From Voacanga thouarsii (lineage: Eukaryota > Streptophyta > Magnoliopsida > Gentianales > Apocynaceae): DNA of 64,000 nucleotides. A program made the position numbers and the translations under genes. Positions within the stretch are counted from its first letter, which is position 1, and each line of letters begins with the position of its first letter. The notes below the pieces were generated by a model that was not told the DNA's origin, did no database searches, and was given only the letters and a program-made list of their open reading frames with translations. Location: positions 2,817,001 to 2,881,000 of the forward strand of contig JANUWF010002362.1 of NCBI GenBank assembly GCA_026120185.1. Direction: 5' to 3'. Shown here one piece after another: positions 61,967 through 64,000 of the stretch.

Positions 61967-64000
61967 TGTAACACCCCACTATTACGCACCATAAAAGGGC
62001 GGGGATGTCGCCCCGTCCCGAAGGACAATGGGTCTTTAAAACGAGGTATAAAATATAAAGTCAAACCCAAAAAAATCAAAATTAGATAAATAGAGAAAAA
62101 TTCTTATTACATCAGGCTCAAACTGGAGCAAAATGAAATAAAACAAATATCCGATCAGAAGCTTAAAACCACAATTGTCTCCTAAACATAATGGGAAAAT
62201 AACAAAAACTTCAACTATCACATGCCCCACTTGCTCAGCATAATCTATCTCCTGAAAACATGACATAAAACAGTGTGAGATTAAATCTCAGTAAGTCCTA
62301 TGTGTGCACATAGTACTTTGAACAGTTCGTGTATGCATAGTGGAAAACATTTGCAAAAATATTTGGCAAGTCATAAATAATTTTCTCTTTCGCAAGGAGT
62401 GGGTTTTTCTCATTGTCACACTTTATACAAATAAAATCATCCACACGAATAAAAGTCATGTCACCACACGTTGGGCTCCATGAGGACAAGGCACCACACT
62501 TTGTCCACCTTGCCTGGACTAAATTACCACACGTTGGACGTTCTAATCAATGTGAGTGTACAGCCCATCGGGTGAGATACTCCTCCTTCTCTACATCCAA
62601 CGAAACCATCCGGGTGTCCATGCCGAGAAAATAGATAATACCTTACCAGGTACAAATGCTAGCTCGGACCAGCCTGACCAACCAACACTATCGCCTCTTC
62701 GAGCCGAGTTTATCTTCTGGAGGTGGCCTCCTGCCAGAAGACTTATTCTAGCCCTCCAAGACTAGTATTGTTAGCCTACCCTTATTGAGTACTCAATGAA
62801 CATATTCATCAATTCCTAATTTAAAATATTTCCATATCTTGGCTTTGTAAAACGTGATTTTCTTCAGAAGAGTTTTCTAAAAATTTAGGAGAAAGAATAG
62901 TTTTCTCGATAAAATCATTAGTTTGACAAAATCGGTAAAAGAATAAATATCCACGTTTACAATCCAAGCAATCATAGTTTAACAATAGCTTCACAAAGCT
63001 TCACAACATTGACTTGCCATCATAAATATTTAACAAAAGAGTTTATGCAAGGACTGACTTGATATGCCTCAGACAAATAAGATAAAATCACAGCTTACCT
63101 CCTTCAAATACCCTCCTGATCTAAAATCATATAATATCATGATCAAGCTCTCAATCGATTCAAACATGCATTAAACTCATTTATTCCCATAATATATCAT
63201 GATTCATCATCTACCTTCAAATAAATTATCTAATCCTCAAAGTACATACACTATGATCATATATCCATCAAAGACATGAATAATATATCAAAAAGGTCTT
63301 GACTTAACAAACAAGATTCACATCCATCAATATCTCAATAAAATATAGCATTGCTATCCATCGAATATGCTTTATTAATTACTCGACTCAAAATATTCAT
63401 TCATCATGCTAATAGACATCATCAATCATATTAAACCTTAATTTTGACATCAAGGATAAGGATTCCCTTACATTGAAATAACCGGGTTAACAAGATCTCG
63501 ATACTCCTATGGTGATCGTCCCAAGTTCGTTTGAGAAAAAGAGAAAAGCTGCCTTCTTTCCTTCATTTTGACCGAGAGTGGCTAAAGAGGATGGAATCAT
63601 CCTTTAGGTGGCGTGATTCAAGGGAAGGAAAAGAGAAGAATTGATGGAAGAAAGGAATCAAGAGGTTAAGATGGTTTTTGCTTACCTTAGGGTGTGATCG
63701 ATTTCTTGCTAGGAATTACTCTTGTGATTTTCGGAAATTACAGAAGGGTTCTTGCTGGAATTTTTCATGTAGAATGGAGAGAGTAGTCGGCTACTGTGAT
63801 TTAGGGTTAGAGAAGATTGGTTTAAGATTAGATGTTGGTGCTAAGAAGGACTCCTAATGGCTTTAGGTTTCTTGGACAGCAAGGGCGAAAATTGCAGCTT
63901 ATTGTGCCCTTTGTTCCTGCCAAATTTGGGAAGGTTTAAGAGGAGAAAATATTCTGGACTTGCTCTCCTATTCTGACCGAAATATTGCTCAAGAAAAGGG
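61967..64000 (-). mobile_element. Gypsy-type LTR, minus strand, runs off the window
   Basis: Starts TGTAACACCCC and, read on the minus strand, ends with the tttaaagaccc...cggggcgacatcccc block. It shares blocks in order with the LTR at 32702: tcagtaagtcc near 62290, taccacacgttgg words near 62460-62535, the ctcctccttctctac block near 62579, the tatcttctgga.gtggcctcctgcc block near 62710 and cctacccttattgagtactcaa near 62775. No coding sequence is seen, so the window holds only LTR. Confidence 0.8.

Overview
This window is AT-rich plant nuclear DNA built almost entirely of transposable elements. I found no intact host gene, rRNA, organelle sequence or CRISPR. The plant assignment rests on a chromodomain Ty3/gypsy element with 3.4-kb LTRs, Ty1/copia elements primed by initiator-tRNA-Met-like sites, a CACTA (En/Spm) transposon with tnp2, DUF4218, DUF4216 and plant-type transposase regions, and a Stowaway-type MITE. 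The species cannot be told from the sequence.

Layout. Positions 1-8642 hold gypsy LTR tails on the + strand, one carrying a nested 1.5-kb solo LTR (3156-4670), a candidate second gypsy-type LTR (5772-6651) and a 318-bp Stowaway-like MITE (7959-8276). Positions 8643-13135 are a minus-strand gypsy LTR split by a minus-strand copia LTR. Positions 13136-25874 are a decayed CACTA element. It has a tandem array of ~430-457-bp units, a 77-bp-arm inverted repeat, an antisense two-exon acidic reading frame, a tnp2 gene and the start of a second transposase gene. That second gene is cut by a complete Ty3/gypsy chromovirus (25875-42370, target duplication AAATT). The RNase H region of the gypsy element is in turn split by a 4,315-bp solo LTR on the minus strand (32702-37016, target duplication GTATT). 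Positions 42371-44886 are unassigned. An old copia element runs from 44887 to 61399, and its leader is interrupted by a younger related copia element (47949-57783, target duplication GCTCT). The window closes with another copia LTR start (61400-61966), cut by a minus-strand gypsy LTR that runs off the end.

Order of events. CACTA is older than the gypsy element, which is older than the 4.3-kb solo LTR. The old copia is older than the young copia nested in it. The gypsy LTR at 8643 is older than the copia LTR inside it. Coding regions of all elements are broken, but in different ways. The gypsy gag-pol keeps one frame throughout and has about 20 stop codons. The young copia has near-identical LTRs but many frameshifts.

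The most unusual items are an extra acidic reading frame upstream of gypsy gag with a lysine cluster and two SUMO-interaction-like motifs (29390-29905), and the antisense two-exon gene in the CACTA element (18654-19345). All identifications are by reading; no database search or alignment was run.
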